A stretch of 64,000 nucleotides of DNA, from positions 37,336-101,335 of the forward strand of contig NZ_JABAFC010000010.1 in the NCBI RefSeq assembly GCF_012843435.1. The letters are read 5' to 3'. Shown here piece after piece: positions 12,328 through 21,676 of this stretch. Source of the stretch: Psychrobacillus sp. BL-248-WT-3 (GTDB lineage: Bacteria; Bacillota; Bacilli; Bacillales_A; Planococcaceae). The position numbers and the translations under genes were made by a program. The stretch's first letter is position 1, and the number at the start of each line of letters is the position of its first letter. The notes under the pieces were generated by a model, which saw nothing but the letters and a program-made list of their open reading frames with translations, ran no database searches and was not told the DNA's origin.

Positions 12328-13164
12328 ATGTTTCGAGGATTTAATACAGTAGCATCCGGAATGATTGCCCAACAGCGAAGAACCGAGCTATTAACCAATA
12401 ATATGGCAAATGCGAATACACCAGGCTTTAAAGCAGACCAATCAACTATTCGTTCGTTTCCTGATATGTTAATGTCACGTTTAGGGCCGACTAAAATTCC
12501 AACAGAGAATCCGATAAGCGGAAAATCTCTTTCTACAGTTGGTGGAATTAGTACAGGCGTGTATATGTCTGAGATTGTTGCCTTGCAAACACAAGGACAA
12601 CTAAAGCAAACAGACTTAAATACAGATCTTGCTTTAATAGATGGTGGGCTTCCAGTGGATGCTGAATCAGGAAAAGCAGGTGCATTATTTTTCCGACTCG
12701 AGCATCCTGCAGGTGGAGAGGCATACACTAGAAACGGTAACTTTACATTAGACGCAGCAGGCTTTCTGACGAATGCTCAAGGTTTATATGTATTAAATTC
12801 TTCCGGACAACGCATTCAAATGCAAAATGATGACTTCCGCGTAGGCGATGATGGACAGATTTATGTGGATAACGAGTCAGTTTCTCAAATTGGTGTTTCA
12901 TTTGCAGCAACACCTGATCGTTTAGTTAAACAAGACAATGGTTTATTTAGAACCGAAGATGGCAATGAGCTCCCTTCCGCATATGACAATGGAGAAGTAA
13001 GCTTTGCGATGCAGCAGGGCTATATTGAAGGATCTAACGTGGACACTGCAAAGACCATGACAGAACTCATGTCTGCGTATAGAACGTTTGAGGCAAATCA
13101 AAAAATACTTCAAGCATATGATCAAAGTATGCAAAAAACAGTCAACGAGGTTGGCCGAGTTTAA
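12328..13164 (+). CDS. flhO: Flagellar hook-basal body protein FlhO
   Basis: Rod/hook-family protein exported by the flagellar type III system. The N-terminus has the rod signature (MFRGFNTVASGMIAQQRRTE, then N-N-M-A-N-A-N-T-P-G-F-K) and the C-terminus has the matching heptad helix (T-M-T-E-L-M-S-A-Y-R-T-F-E-A-N-Q-K). Length 278 residues. GTGGAGG precedes the ATG. It lies 16 nt after mbl and 21 nt before flhP, as in B. subtilis. Confidence 0.93.
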   Translation: MFRGFNTVASGMIAQQRRTELLTNNMANANTPGFKADQSTIRSFPDMLMSRLGPTKIPTENPISGKSLSTVGGISTGVYMSEIVALQTQGQLKQTDLNTDLALIDGGLPVDAESGKAGALFFRLEHPAGGEAYTRNGNFTLDAAGFLTNAQGLYVLNSSGQRIQMQNDDFRVGDDGQIYVDNESVSQIGVSFAATPDRLVKQDNGLFRTEDGNELPSAYDNGEVSFAMQQGYIEGSNVDTAKTMTELMSAYRTFEANQKILQAYDQSMQKTVNEVGRV

Positions 13165-13185
13165 CTAATGAAGGAGGTGCAGTAA

Positions 13186-14025
13186 ATGCTACGTACTATG
13201 ATTACAGCAACCAACACGATGTCCCAATTACAAAGCCAATTAGATATTATAGGGAATAACCTTTCCAATTCTAATACGCATGGTTATAAATCAAAAGAAG
13301 TTAAATTTCAGGAATTACTGTATCAGCAATTTAACAATGATAAGTTAGATAAAGCTGACAGACAGTCCCCTGTAGGTATTCGTTACGGGGTGGGAGCAGC
13401 GCTTGCTCAGTCGCAGATGAATTGGAAGCAAGGGAGTATCCAATCTACTGGTAGAGACCTAGATTTTGCTTTCCAGGAGCCTAAGCAATATTTTCAAGTC
13501 ATTATGCCAGACGGTCAGAATGGTGAAAAAACAGCTTATACTCGTCAAGGAGCGTTTTATGTTTCTCCGGTAGAGAATGGTCAGCTGATGCTCGTTAACG
13601 GGGAAGGATATCCAGTTGCCGACGCCCAAGGACAAGCGATTACCTTAAGAGAAGGTGTTTCCAGATTCTCTGTCAATGAATCCGGTGTCTTAGTAGCAGA
13701 GTATCCAGATGGCACAACTGATCAAAGAGAATTAGCGGTTTCTGTACTGCAAAAGCCTCAATTCATGGAACACTTGTCTGCTGCGTATATTGTTATACCA
13801 GAGAATTTAGATGAGTTAGGTGCAAATGCTGAGGATGTTATGGTAGATTTACAGGGAGCGGCCAGAGGAGAAATTTCTTTGAGCAACCAAGTGTTAGAAA
13901 TGTCTAATGTGGATGTTTCCAAAGAGATGACAGACTTAATGACCACTCAACGGCAGTATCAGTTTAGTGCACGTTCCATTTCCATTGCAGATCAAATGAT
14001 GGGCTTAATTAATGGGATACGCTAG
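13186..14025 (+). CDS. flhP: Flagellar hook-basal body protein FlhP
   Basis: Second distal-rod/hook protein, paralogous to FlhO (FlgF/FlgG family). It has the N-terminal I-I-G-N-N-L-S-N-S-N-T-H-G-Y-K-S signature and the C-terminal V-D-V-S-K-E-M-T-D-L-M-T-T-Q-R-Q-Y-Q-F-S-A-R-S helix needed for axial assembly. 279 residues; AAGGAGGTG upstream. Probably co-transcribed with mbl and flhO. Confidence 0.93.
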   Translation: MLRTMITATNTMSQLQSQLDIIGNNLSNSNTHGYKSKEVKFQELLYQQFNNDKLDKADRQSPVGIRYGVGAALAQSQMNWKQGSIQSTGRDLDFAFQEPKQYFQVIMPDGQNGEKTAYTRQGAFYVSPVENGQLMLVNGEGYPVADAQGQAITLREGVSRFSVNESGVLVAEYPDGTTDQRELAVSVLQKPQFMEHLSAAYIVIPENLDELGANAEDVMVDLQGAARGEISLSNQVLEMSNVDVSKEMTDLMTTQRQYQFSARSISIADQMMGLINGIR

Positions 14026-14040
14026 TAAGGAGTAATTTGT

Positions 14041-14337
14041 ATGACAGAAGAAGTAAAATCTTCTAGCAGACAACAACGTAGGCTAGAAAAAACACAAGGG
14101 CAAGCTAATAAGAAAGAACCAGTAAATGAATCAACAGAACAAACGAAACAAACTAAGTGGGTTCAAATTCGTATGTTTCCAATTTGGTTGCGTATCCTAA
14201 TTGTTGCGGCACTTATAGCAGTGGCAGTAGCTGCTGGACTTATGGTCGGCTACGGAGTAATAGGTGAAGGCGAGCCAAAGGATGCGCTCAAATGGGAAAC
14301 GTACCAGCATATATTTGACATTAAAGACGGTAAATAA
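14041..14337 (+). CDS. EpuA-like membrane protein (often annotated RNA polymerase subunit beta)
   Basis: A 98-residue protein with a charged, Gln/Lys-rich N-terminal half, one membrane helix near residues 50-76 and a short outer tail ending W-E-T-Y-Q-H-I-F-D-I. This layout is that of the EpuA family (PF11772), often mislabelled 'DNA-directed RNA polymerase subunit beta' because of a fused domain in some genomes. Function unsettled. AAGGAG lies upstream of the ATG. It fits between flhP and fabZ with 15-nt spacing. Confidence 0.8.
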   Translation: MTEEVKSSSRQQRRLEKTQGQANKKEPVNESTEQTKQTKWVQIRMFPIWLRILIVAALIAVAVAAGLMVGYGVIGEGEPKDALKWETYQHIFDIKDGK

Positions 14338-14352
14338 TTGGAGGGCGATTCC

Positions 14353-14793
14353 ATGCTAACAACGGAGCAAATACAAGCTATTCTACCTCATCGATATCCA
14401 TTTTTAATGGTAGATCGTATTTTAGAAATAGAAGAAGGTAAACGAGCGGTAGGATTAAAAAATGTAACGATTAATGAAGAATTCTTTAATGGTCACTTTC
14501 CTGGATATCCTGTAATGCCAGGCGTTCTTATTGTGGAAGCGCTAGCCCAAGTTGGAGCAGTGGCAGTATTACAAATTCCTGAAAACAAAGGAAGACTCGC
14601 TTTCTTTACAGGAATAGATAACTGTCGTTTCAAACGCCAAGTGAAACCAGGCGATCAACTGAAACTTGAAGTGGAGCTGACTAAGCTTCGCGGGCCGATG
14701 GGTAAAGGACACGGTATTGCGACAGTAGATGGGGAGCTTGTTTGTGAAACGGACATTCTTTTTGCCCTGGGACCTGTACAAGAAAAGAACTAA
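14353..14793 (+). CDS. fabZ: 3-hydroxyacyl-ACP dehydratase FabZ
   Basis: Hot-dog-fold dehydratase of type II fatty acid synthesis. The catalytic histidine lies in [11 protein letters not shown] and the catalytic glutamate in V-L-I-V-E-A-L-A-Q. The N-terminal [13 protein letters not shown] is typical. ATG 14353 is chosen over a TTG at 14338 because TTGGAGGG, 6-10 nt upstream, is the ribosome site and contains that TTG. 146 residues; B. subtilis homologue is ywpB. Confidence 0.95.
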   Translation: MLTTEQIQAILPHRYPFLMVDRILEIEEGKRAVGLKNVTINEEFFNGHFPGYPVMPGVLIVEALAQVGAVAVLQIPENKGRLAFFTGIDNCRFKRQVKPGDQLKLEVELTKLRGPMGKGHGIATVDGELVCETDILFALGPVQEKN

Positions 14794-14849
14794 TCGTAGT
14801 CTTCCACGTTTAACTATTTATATGAGTTAATTTTGATTTTTCCAAGTAA

Positions 14850-14945
14850 ATGATTGGAGCGGCAGGCGGCGACTCCTGTGGGATGAATGATACAGATAAG
14901 ACATTACAATCGAGCGCCTTAGCGACGGGTGATGGCTTATCAATT
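14850..14945. repeat. Decayed copy of the Bacillus GACTCCTG-type repeat
   Basis: GGAGCGGCAGGCGGCGACTCCTGTGGGA followed about 40 nt later by GAGCGCCTTAGCGACGGGTGATGGC resembles the two arms of an imperfect palindromic repeat common between genes in Bacillus and relatives. The middle is degraded. The gap 14794-15100 holds nothing else that I recognise. Confidence 0.5.
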
Positions 14946-15100
14946 GCACTTTATTTTTGAAAAAGCTTAAACTATTACTCCTATTTTTCATTGAAAAAAG
15001 AGGTAATAATACCATAGGATAGTTCCTTCTTCTCTTGGATAACCTATCGTAAGTCACATGAAGATTGTGATGACGATATCAAGAAAGGAGGAATTTTTTT

Positions 15101-15469
15101 ATGTGGAAAAAAGCTGTTCCTACTATTGCATTATGTTCGTTTTTATTAGTTGGGTGTAATAACGATGAAGCAGTACCTTCAAACAACGAAACACCGATGG
15201 GAGAGTTAAACAACGGTGATCGTGTCATTACTCCTTCTCCGGGTGGAGATACTGGCAATGGTGTTGGAGGTAATGGCGGTGGAGCTGGTACTGGTACTAC
15301 TGATGGTATGAACGGTGGTATGGGTGGCCAAGATGACGGTAACCGTGGTATAAATCATGGTGATGACAACGGTACAATGGGTGGAAACAATGGTAATGGT
15401 AATTCAACTCTAGACAGAGATAAAGGAACATGGGTAGAAGAACCTACTGTTGATGGCAATGACCGATAA
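15101..15469 (+). CDS. Glycine-rich lipoprotein
   Basis: 122 residues. A signal sequence ends in the lipobox L-V-G-C (cysteine near residue 19). The rest is low-complexity Gly, Asn and Asp (GGNGGGAGTGTTDG; DDGNRGINHGDDN) with no enzyme motif, so an extracellular, membrane-tethered, acidic and flexible chain is expected. A strong site, AAGGAGG, precedes the ATG. Function not recognised. Confidence 0.8.
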   Translation: MWKKAVPTIALCSFLLVGCNNDEAVPSNNETPMGELNNGDRVITPSPGGDTGNGVGGNGGGAGTGTTDGMNGGMGGQDDGNRGINHGDDNGTMGGNNGNGNSTLDRDKGTWVEEPTVDGNDR

Positions 15470-15487
15470 AGAAATTCTTCACATAAA

Positions 15488-15524
15488 GAAAAGCTGATTC
15501 CAAATGGAGTCAGCTTTCTTTATC
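15488..15524. terminator. Bidirectional terminator
   Basis: AAAGCTGATTCCA and TGGAGTCAGCTTT form a strong stem with T-rich sequence on the plus-strand side and AAAG on the other. It can serve both the lipoprotein gene and the convergent ywpF-like gene. Confidence 0.75.
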
Positions 15525-15944
15525 TTTCTTTAAGGAAGGTCTAGTTTTCATATCCTTTTCGAATTGGGTTAATAATTCTTCTCCGATTAACCCATCTTCA
15601 ATTAGCTCTGCAAGTAACGATTCGGCATATTTTCTACGTACACGCTTTAACGTTCCACGAAGCAGAACGGAAAGGTGATCACCAATTTTTTTCACGGAGT
15701 ATGTCGCTACTTCAAAATGAGCGGGTTCATTTTCCGGGTAAGAGATGACAACCTTTGCGTTAAACAATTCATTCGATGCTTTTAATTCATTAAAGAAATC
15801 CTCATGTTTTTGGTCGATAAATAACTCTAAAATCCAAGATCGACTGGTATTCTCTTGGTTAATCACAATACCATCCTCTAATAGAATCGGCAGTTCTTCA
15901 TTATTACGAATAAGGGATACGGAAATCATTTTAAAAGTTTTCAT
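15510..15944 (-). CDS. ywpF: YwpF-like protein
   Basis: 144-residue soluble protein of the YwpF-like family, function unknown. It starts M-K-T-F-K-M-I-S-V and has a charged C-terminal helix (F-E-K-D-M-K-T-R-P-S-L). The frame extends two codons upstream to a TTG. ATG 15944 is preferred because AAAGGTGG lies 8 nt away from it but only 1-2 nt from the TTG. Position next to ssb matches B. subtilis. Confidence 0.75.
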   Translation of the reverse strand: MKTFKMISVSLIRNNEELPILLEDGIVINQENTSRSWILELFIDQKHEDFFNELKASNELFNAKVVISYPENEPAHFEVATYSVKKIGDHLSVLLRGTLKRVRRKYAESLLAELIEDGLIGEELLTQFEKDMKTRPSLKKDKES

Positions 15945-16191
15945 AGACAATCCACCTTTAGTCTGGCTAATTATTCTCCATTATAGCATAGCGATTCTAT
16001 GGAAAAAAATAATTATGAAACTAGCAAATTCCTATTTTTAATTTTTAGGAATGAGAGGGAGAAAGGGGTTGTCGAAAAAGAGGTTTTCAATTTTAAATTT
16101 TAGTCTAGAATAACGCCCCAAAATGCTAAAATGCGACTTTGCCAATTATGCTTGTAAAGCTTATGATATGGCTAATAAAGGAGGTGACAGA

Positions 16192-16590
16192 TTGAATACA
16201 GTTTCGATAATTGGAAGAATGACGAAGGCTCCACAGCTGAAACACTTATCCGAGGGGAGAGTACAAACAGGATTTGTAGTTGCTGTAAGCAAGGGCTATA
16301 AGAGCGAAGAAGCAAATTTTGTCCTTTGCACGATTTGGGGGAAACTAGCTGAAACAACTGTGAAGTACTGTGGAAAGGGCTCCTTGGTAGGAATTACTGG
16401 CCGCTTAAATACGAGATCTTATGAAAAAGGAGAGGGCATAAGAGTATTCGTGACAGAGGTTATAGTGGAGGATATCCGATTTTTAGCTACCAAAAATCGT
16501 GACGAAACAGAACAAAGTAAAGAAGAAAATAAGCAAGTAGAAAGTGATTTTGAATTTCCAGCAGAACAAATAAAAAAACTTCCAGTGTAA
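16192..16590 (+). CDS. ssbB: Single-stranded DNA-binding protein (SsbB type)
   Basis: OB-fold ssDNA-binding protein. N-terminal N-T-V-S-I-I-G-R-M-T-K-A-P-Q-L and the L-V-G-I-T-G-R-L-N-T-R-S-Y motif fit the family. The frame opens at 16123, but TTG 16192 with AAAGGAGGTGACAG just before it is clearly the start, leaving 132 residues. The C-terminus lacks the D-D-I-P-F tail of the main replicative SSB. Together with its location beside ywpF and ywqA, this fits the competence-associated paralogue SsbB (YwpH). Confidence 0.88.
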   Translation: MNTVSIIGRMTKAPQLKHLSEGRVQTGFVVAVSKGYKSEEANFVLCTIWGKLAETTVKYCGKGSLVGITGRLNTRSYEKGEGIRVFVTEVIVEDIRFLATKNRDETEQSKEENKQVESDFEFPAEQIKKLPV

Positions 16591-16631
16591 AAATTTGAAT
16601 GGCCGCAACCAAATCAAATGATACAAGAGAG

Positions 16632-16667
16632 AAAAAACCTGACCAATCGCTGGCCAGGTTTTTGCTA
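16632..16667. terminator. Bidirectional terminator between ssb and ywqA
   Basis: AAAAAACCTGACC and GGCCAGGTTTTT form a stem with A- and T-runs on both sides, fitting termination from either strand between two convergent genes. Confidence 0.8.
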
Positions 16668-16673
16668 AAAAAT

Positions 16674-19385
16674 TTAAATGGAAAGGGTGAGTAAATCCTT
16701 CAAGTCTGCATCTGACATTTCCGTGATCCATTGACTAGAATGAATCAGTTCCTCAGATAATGCCTGCTTCTCTTCAAGTAGCTTATCAATTTTTTCTTCA
16801 ATGGTACCAATTGTTATAAACTTATGAACATGAACAAAATTCGTTTGTCCGATCCGATAAGCTCTATCTGTCGCTTGGTTTTCAACCGCAGGATTCCACC
16901 AGCGATCGGCATGAAGGACATGGCTAGCAGCTGTAAGATTCAGTCCTGTTCCCCCTGCCTTCAATGATAGAAGGAAAACTGGGAATTCCTTGGCCTGAAA
17001 TGCTTCAACCAAATGGTCACGCTGATTTTTTGGCATACTTCCTGTTAGGAAAGGAGCGTCAATTTGGAACAGCTCCGTCAAGCAATGCTGTAGTAAATGG
17101 CCCATTCCAATGTATTGGGTGAAGATGAGACATTGCTCACCTCGGGCAGCGATTTCACCAGCTAGCGTCACAATTCGTGCTAGCTTTTCAGAGCGTTCAA
17201 GCATGTCATCTGCGTCATCAAAAGGCTCCTTCAAGTATAGGGCAGGGTGGTTACATAGTTGCTTTAACTTACTAAGCATTTTTAAGATGAGTCCTTTTTT
17301 CTCAAAGCCGGAAAGCGTATCCAGCTTACTGACCGTTTCTTGTATGAGAGACTCATACAAAGCCGCTTGCTCTGTAGTAAGGCCGCAGTATTCTCGCTGT
17401 TCCAGCTTTTCAGGTAGGTTAAGCAATAATTCTGGGTCCTGCTTCGTTCTTCTTAATAGGAAGGGCTGAATTTTGACACGTAGCTTATGCTTTACAGAGT
17501 CTGAGTTATCTCGCTCAATTGGTGCTATATAATTTTCCTGGAACTTACGGAAAGAACCTAAATATCCCTTATGGATAAAGTCGAAGATGGACCATAGCTC
17601 GGATAGTCTGTTTTCAACCGGTGTTCCAGTTAAAGCGATATGATGCTTACCAATTAGCTTACGAATGGCACGTGATTGTTTGGTATGCATGTTCTTTATA
17701 TTCTGAGCCTCATCGAGTGTAATACTAGACCATTCGATTTCCTGTAATGCTTCAATGTCCTGCATTGCAGTACCGAAAGTGGTAATGACAACATCTGCTT
17801 CTTTGTCTATTTCCCGTGTTCGTGCTGTCCCATAATGAGTTTGAACAGTTAACGATGGAGCAAATTTAGCAAGCTCCTTCTGCCAGTTTCCAAGAACAGA
17901 GGTCGGACAAATGATTAAAGATGGTGTCTTTTGTTCACCGCTTTCATGAACATGGAGCAGATAGGCGATTAATTGAACAGTTTTTCCAAGCCCCATGTCA
18001 TCTGCAAGACAGGCACCAAACTTTTCATTGCGCATAAAGACAAGCCAGTCTAATCCTAGCTGCTGATATGGACGAAGTGAGGTTAATAGGTTGGATGAGA
18101 CATCAACCGTAGGATAACCTTTTTTCTCTGAAAGTTGTTCCATTAACACCTTAAGAGATTGCTGCATTTCAAATTGAAATAGTGGATCCTCATCGGACTG
18201 CTCGTCATCATCAATGGCTAACGCAATTTCTTCAGGAATCTCACGGAACAATAGCTCCTTAACCGTCCAATTTTCATCCTCGGACTGCTTCATCAACTTT
18301 CGGATTTGTTGCATCCATGCAGCGTCAATTCGGAACCATTCATTTCCTGCTTGAATATAAGAACGGTTTTCATTGACCATTTTTTGAAATTCATCTGCAG
18401 AAATTTCGTGACCGTTTAAAGAAAAGTTCCAGTTAAACTGAAGAATTTCATTTAAACCAGCAGCTGTCTTATACGTATTAGCAGTCTTTGCGATTGTTTT
18501 TACCTTCATTTTGGATTCCTTGAGGCTCTTCAGCCAGCTCGGAAGGACAATCTCAAACCCAAGGGCCTGTAATTTGATCAAGTCATCACGTAAAAAAACA
18601 CGCACTTCTTCATCAGTTAACGGTGAAGAGAAAAAGGTAGATAATTCTACAGCATCAATGGAGGAAACAAGGGAAAATATTTTATCCTGAGTTTCCTCGA
18701 TGTAGGTGCTATGATCTCTCCATTTGTCTGGCAGTGCTTCCTTAATAGGTGATGTCTTTTTACGATAGGCAGGCGTCCAATAGACACTGCTTTTCTTACC
18801 GCGAACAACTGTCTCTATTAACCAAGTGTCATCTGCTTCATCTGGCTCGGATAGACGTAAGGCAACCAATAGATTCGGATGTGTCGATTGGGACTTTATC
18901 GGCCAGCCGCCCTGCTGGAAGAAAGGTATTAAGGCAGGTAAATCCTCCATCGTCAGCCCAGCCTGGAACAGCTTCTGCTGAATGGCATGCTGGACAAGCT
19001 GCTTTCCTCGTTCTTCAAGCGGAGCCGAAACCTCTAAGTTATTCTCCTTTAGCTCGACTGTGTTCCAAAGGTCAGGTGAACTCCAAACGCCTCCAGCTTC
19101 TTTAAACGTCGTTAGCCATTCTTGAGCAGACTCATTTGCCGCAGAAAAGGTGATAAAGGGATGCCCTTCGGAAGAAAAAATCTCCATTACCTCTACTGGA
19201 GAAGCTACTAATACGTTATCCTCAATTTGTGCATTGAGTCCAAAAAAGCTTTCACGATGATTTAAGTAGAGAGCCTCCACCCATTCTTGAATAGAAGCTG
19301 CATTTGTAGATAAAAGAAAGCTTCCATTTGCTGCTTGTTCGATATACAGAGAAAATTCTTTTGTAATAGATAAAGGCTTATTCAT
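16674..19385 (-). CDS. ywqA: SNF2-family helicase (YwqA-like)
   Basis: 903-residue superfamily 2 ATPase of the SNF2/RapA type. The N-terminal ~430 residues have no clear motif. Then come motif I DDMGLGKTVQ (about residue 460), the DEAQ box LDEAQNIKN (about 557), motif III L-T-G-T-P-V-E-N-R and, in the C-terminal lobe, S-L-K-A-G-G-T-G-L-N-L-T and D-R-A-Y-R-I-G-Q. Such proteins translocate on duplex DNA and displace bound proteins. Its ATG overlaps the stop of the upstream SWIM gene (ATGA), so the two form a translationally coupled operon. Confidence 0.93.
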   Translation of the reverse strand: MNKPLSITKEFSLYIEQAANGSFLLSTNAASIQEWVEALYLNHRESFFGLNAQIEDNVLVASPVEVMEIFSSEGHPFITFSAANESAQEWLTTFKEAGGVWSSPDLWNTVELKENNLEVSAPLEERGKQLVQHAIQQKLFQAGLTMEDLPALIPFFQQGGWPIKSQSTHPNLLVALRLSEPDEADDTWLIETVVRGKKSSVYWTPAYRKKTSPIKEALPDKWRDHSTYIEETQDKIFSLVSSIDAVELSTFFSSPLTDEEVRVFLRDDLIKLQALGFEIVLPSWLKSLKESKMKVKTIAKTANTYKTAAGLNEILQFNWNFSLNGHEISADEFQKMVNENRSYIQAGNEWFRIDAAWMQQIRKLMKQSEDENWTVKELLFREIPEEIALAIDDDEQSDEDPLFQFEMQQSLKVLMEQLSEKKGYPTVDVSSNLLTSLRPYQQLGLDWLVFMRNEKFGACLADDMGLGKTVQLIAYLLHVHESGEQKTPSLIICPTSVLGNWQKELAKFAPSLTVQTHYGTARTREIDKEADVVITTFGTAMQDIEALQEIEWSSITLDEAQNIKNMHTKQSRAIRKLIGKHHIALTGTPVENRLSELWSIFDFIHKGYLGSFRKFQENYIAPIERDNSDSVKHKLRVKIQPFLLRRTKQDPELLLNLPEKLEQREYCGLTTEQAALYESLIQETVSKLDTLSGFEKKGLILKMLSKLKQLCNHPALYLKEPFDDADDMLERSEKLARIVTLAGEIAARGEQCLIFTQYIGMGHLLQHCLTELFQIDAPFLTGSMPKNQRDHLVEAFQAKEFPVFLLSLKAGGTGLNLTAASHVLHADRWWNPAVENQATDRAYRIGQTNFVHVHKFITIGTIEEKIDKLLEEKQALSEELIHSSQWITEMSDADLKDLLTLSI

Positions 19386-20962
19386 AATGGCAGGTTTCCT
19401 TTCTCTATTTCTTGTTGCAAGGCGCGAAGTCGGCGATATTTTTCACGAACACTTTCTACGTAAGCATTCCAATAGTCAATTTCGTTTGCTTTCTTCGCCA
19501 CCTGTTTCATTTTCTTCCAAACGCGAACAGCTTGCTTGTAGCTGTATCTGTTTTTTTCTTGGATATAACGCATGGCATAATGATGATAAAGTGGAAGAAG
19601 TACTTCAGGAGCCTCCTCTCTTACAACCGCTAAACCACAGGACTCCGTATACTCTAGTGAAGAGTTGGTAGCCTGGTGAAGCGCCATCCATTCTTTATAC
19701 CGCTTCTGTTCGATTAGTAAACCGGAGTATGCCTGGATCCCGTATAAACCAAAAGATAAATATAGCTTTTCCAGTTCCTCTGTTGTTAAGTCCACTTGGT
19801 TGAATAGTATTTGCAGTCTTCTAATGAGCATAACCTTTGCTGGATGTTGAATGACTTCCGTTAAATAATAGGAGATATGAGGCAATAGCTTTCTACTCAG
19901 CTCATTTACTAAATCCTTGTTGGACGCATGTAGAGCCTTTTCACTAACCTCTACCCACTCTAGTAGCTGGTTTCTATCCATATTCTCCGCTGCTTCCAAA
20001 AGCTCATCAATCATAGATAGGGTAAGATAGAAATATGGCAGCACCATATTTAACATGAGTCCATCTTCTTCTATAGTAAGCTCCTGCAGGTATTTAACCT
20101 CTTGCATACGAGTAGCCTTATCCGTTACTAGGGCATCCCAGAAAGCCAAGTATATGTGCTTTCGGTAATAGATCAGCCCTTCCTCCTCATAGTAAAAGGA
20201 ACGTATAATTCTCATCATTCGATCGTAAAACGGATCTGCTGCGAACATTCTAGGTTTTGCAGCTAGCTGGGACAGACTCTCATCTAAATCCTCCGTATAG
20301 TTTGTTAAAAACTGATACACTCGGTTGCGCATATTAGTTTCGGCATATTCATTAAAATAAAACCAGGCACGTTGCAGAATACCTAGCTTGACATACACAT
20401 CAAAAATAGGTTGCCATTCTCGCTCAAATGGTCGAGATTTTCGAACCTGTGCTTCAAGGTCATGGATTGCAAATTCTAACAAATAGAAGCTTGTTGGCGG
20501 GTAACTTGAGATAAACTTCCGGAAAAAATTATCGATAATTAAATCCCAGTTTTTCGGATTTCTTTCATTGGAAAGTAACGATAGTTGTAGATGCTCCGAG
20601 TTAGATTTCCAATTAGAAACCCAATCCGATAAGGAAAAGTTTTGTTGATATAGGTAAAAAACGGCTGCAACAATATGTCTACATGGCTTTTGCATTTGGC
20701 AAGGACAATGAATGAGGTCTACCATCGGCAAATATTTAACCTCAATATTCGTTACGTCTCGGATAACAAAATCTACCCTGTTTTCGGATAGGGAATAATT
20801 TGATATGGATACCGCACCATTACGTACAAAAAAGGTTGCTCTTCTTACGAGTTCCTCATCTTCTGTGACTGTCGGATTTAATTTCTCTTCTATATTTCTC
20901 ATCGATGTATCTATATATTCTTTATAATGACGAGCTAATTTTTGATACGAAGTTAGGTTCAA
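19382..20962 (-). CDS. ywqB: SWIM zinc-finger protein (YwqB-like)
   Basis: About 526 residues. A SWIM zinc finger near residues 84-95 has the pattern C-P-C-Q-M-Q-K-P-C-R-H (CxC...CxH). The rest is a long helical region rich in Tyr, Leu and Glu. The frame reaches an ATG at 20998 without a ribosome site. TTG 20962 has AGGAG 8 nt upstream and is my preferred start. SWIM proteins paired with SNF2 helicases are common in Firmicutes; the zinc finger probably directs the helicase to nucleic acid or a protein partner. Confidence 0.85.
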   Translation of the reverse strand: MNLTSYQKLARHYKEYIDTSMRNIEEKLNPTVTEDEELVRRATFFVRNGAVSISNYSLSENRVDFVIRDVTNIEVKYLPMVDLIHCPCQMQKPCRHIVAAVFYLYQQNFSLSDWVSNWKSNSEHLQLSLLSNERNPKNWDLIIDNFFRKFISSYPPTSFYLLEFAIHDLEAQVRKSRPFEREWQPIFDVYVKLGILQRAWFYFNEYAETNMRNRVYQFLTNYTEDLDESLSQLAAKPRMFAADPFYDRMMRIIRSFYYEEEGLIYYRKHIYLAFWDALVTDKATRMQEVKYLQELTIEEDGLMLNMVLPYFYLTLSMIDELLEAAENMDRNQLLEWVEVSEKALHASNKDLVNELSRKLLPHISYYLTEVIQHPAKVMLIRRLQILFNQVDLTTEELEKLYLSFGLYGIQAYSGLLIEQKRYKEWMALHQATNSSLEYTESCGLAVVREEAPEVLLPLYHHYAMRYIQEKNRYSYKQAVRVWKKMKQVAKKANEIDYWNAYVESVREKYRRLRALQQEIEKGNLPL

Positions 20963-21070
20963 ACAAATCTCTCCTAATAAAAAAGGCTTTCCTTCCATTA
21001 TACGTTTAAACCTGCTCGAATAAAAGCCAAAGGGAGAGCAAAACTGTTTCCGAGGAAAAAAAGCAAAATA

Positions 21071-21104
21071 AAAAGCCTCACTAGTATTGAAGAAAGTGAG
21101 GACC
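21071..21104 (-). terminator. Terminator of the XRE regulator gene
   Basis: CCTCACT and AGTGAGG pair around a 12-nt loop. Read on the minus strand, the stem is followed by CTTTTTATTTTG, a T-rich tract directly after the minus-strand stop. Confidence 0.75.
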
Positions 21105-21500
21105 TTACTCTGTTTTTAATTTCTTTATATACCGCTTGAGCTCTTTGTCGTCGTTAGAATGTGATTTAATATCCATCACTAACTCACGGAACTCTTTCAG
21201 ATGCTGTAGCGGTGCGATGTTTTCCTCGTAAAAGGACTCTAAGTATCTTGCTCGGCTTTCTCGCGCCTCTAGCCCAGGGTTCTTACTTTTAGAAGGCTTG
21301 CCCATCAGCATATGTAAAAAATCATCCTTAGGTATGGCATAAACCTCCTGGATTGTTCCCAGTAAGGTGATAGGGATTGCTAAATCACCTTTTTCATACT
21401 TAGACAAAGCAGAATGATCAATGCCCATTCTTTTCGCAGCTTCCATTTGAGTAATATCTAATTGTTCACGGTACGCACGGATATGCTCGTAAAAGGCCAT
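21105..21500 (-). CDS. XRE-family transcriptional regulator
   Basis: 131 residues. An N-terminal Cro/C1-type helix-turn-helix covers about residues 8-60 (D-I-T-Q-M-E-A-A-K-R-M-G-I-D-H-S-A-L-S-K), followed by a charged helical tail rich in Lys, Glu and Arg. A near-consensus site, GAGGAGG, precedes the ATG. No partner toxin or peptidase is adjacent. The role cannot be told from sequence; a stand-alone stationary-phase or competence regulator is possible. Confidence 0.85.
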   Translation of the reverse strand: MAFYEHIRAYREQLDITQMEAAKRMGIDHSALSKYEKGDLAIPITLLGTIQEVYAIPKDDFLHMLMGKPSKSKNPGLEARESRARYLESFYEENIAPLQHLKEFRELVMDIKSHSNDDKELKRYIKKLKTE

Positions 21501-21676
21501 ATAATTCCTCCTCTACAATGCCACAAGAATAACGAAAAGAGAGAAGGTTAGATTAAAAATCGCCAAATTGGAGATTAATGTAATTATTTTGATGTAATGC
21601 AGTATAAAAGTATTATAGGACAATTTACTTAAGAGAGGAGAGGAAAGTAGTAGAAAGAATCCAAGTATTTATCCCT

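Noticed and set aside
15101..15469. Spurious ORF in low-complexity DNA
   Set aside because: Rejected as spurious because a strong ribosome site, a clean signal sequence and a lipobox are present; kept as a real lipoprotein gene.
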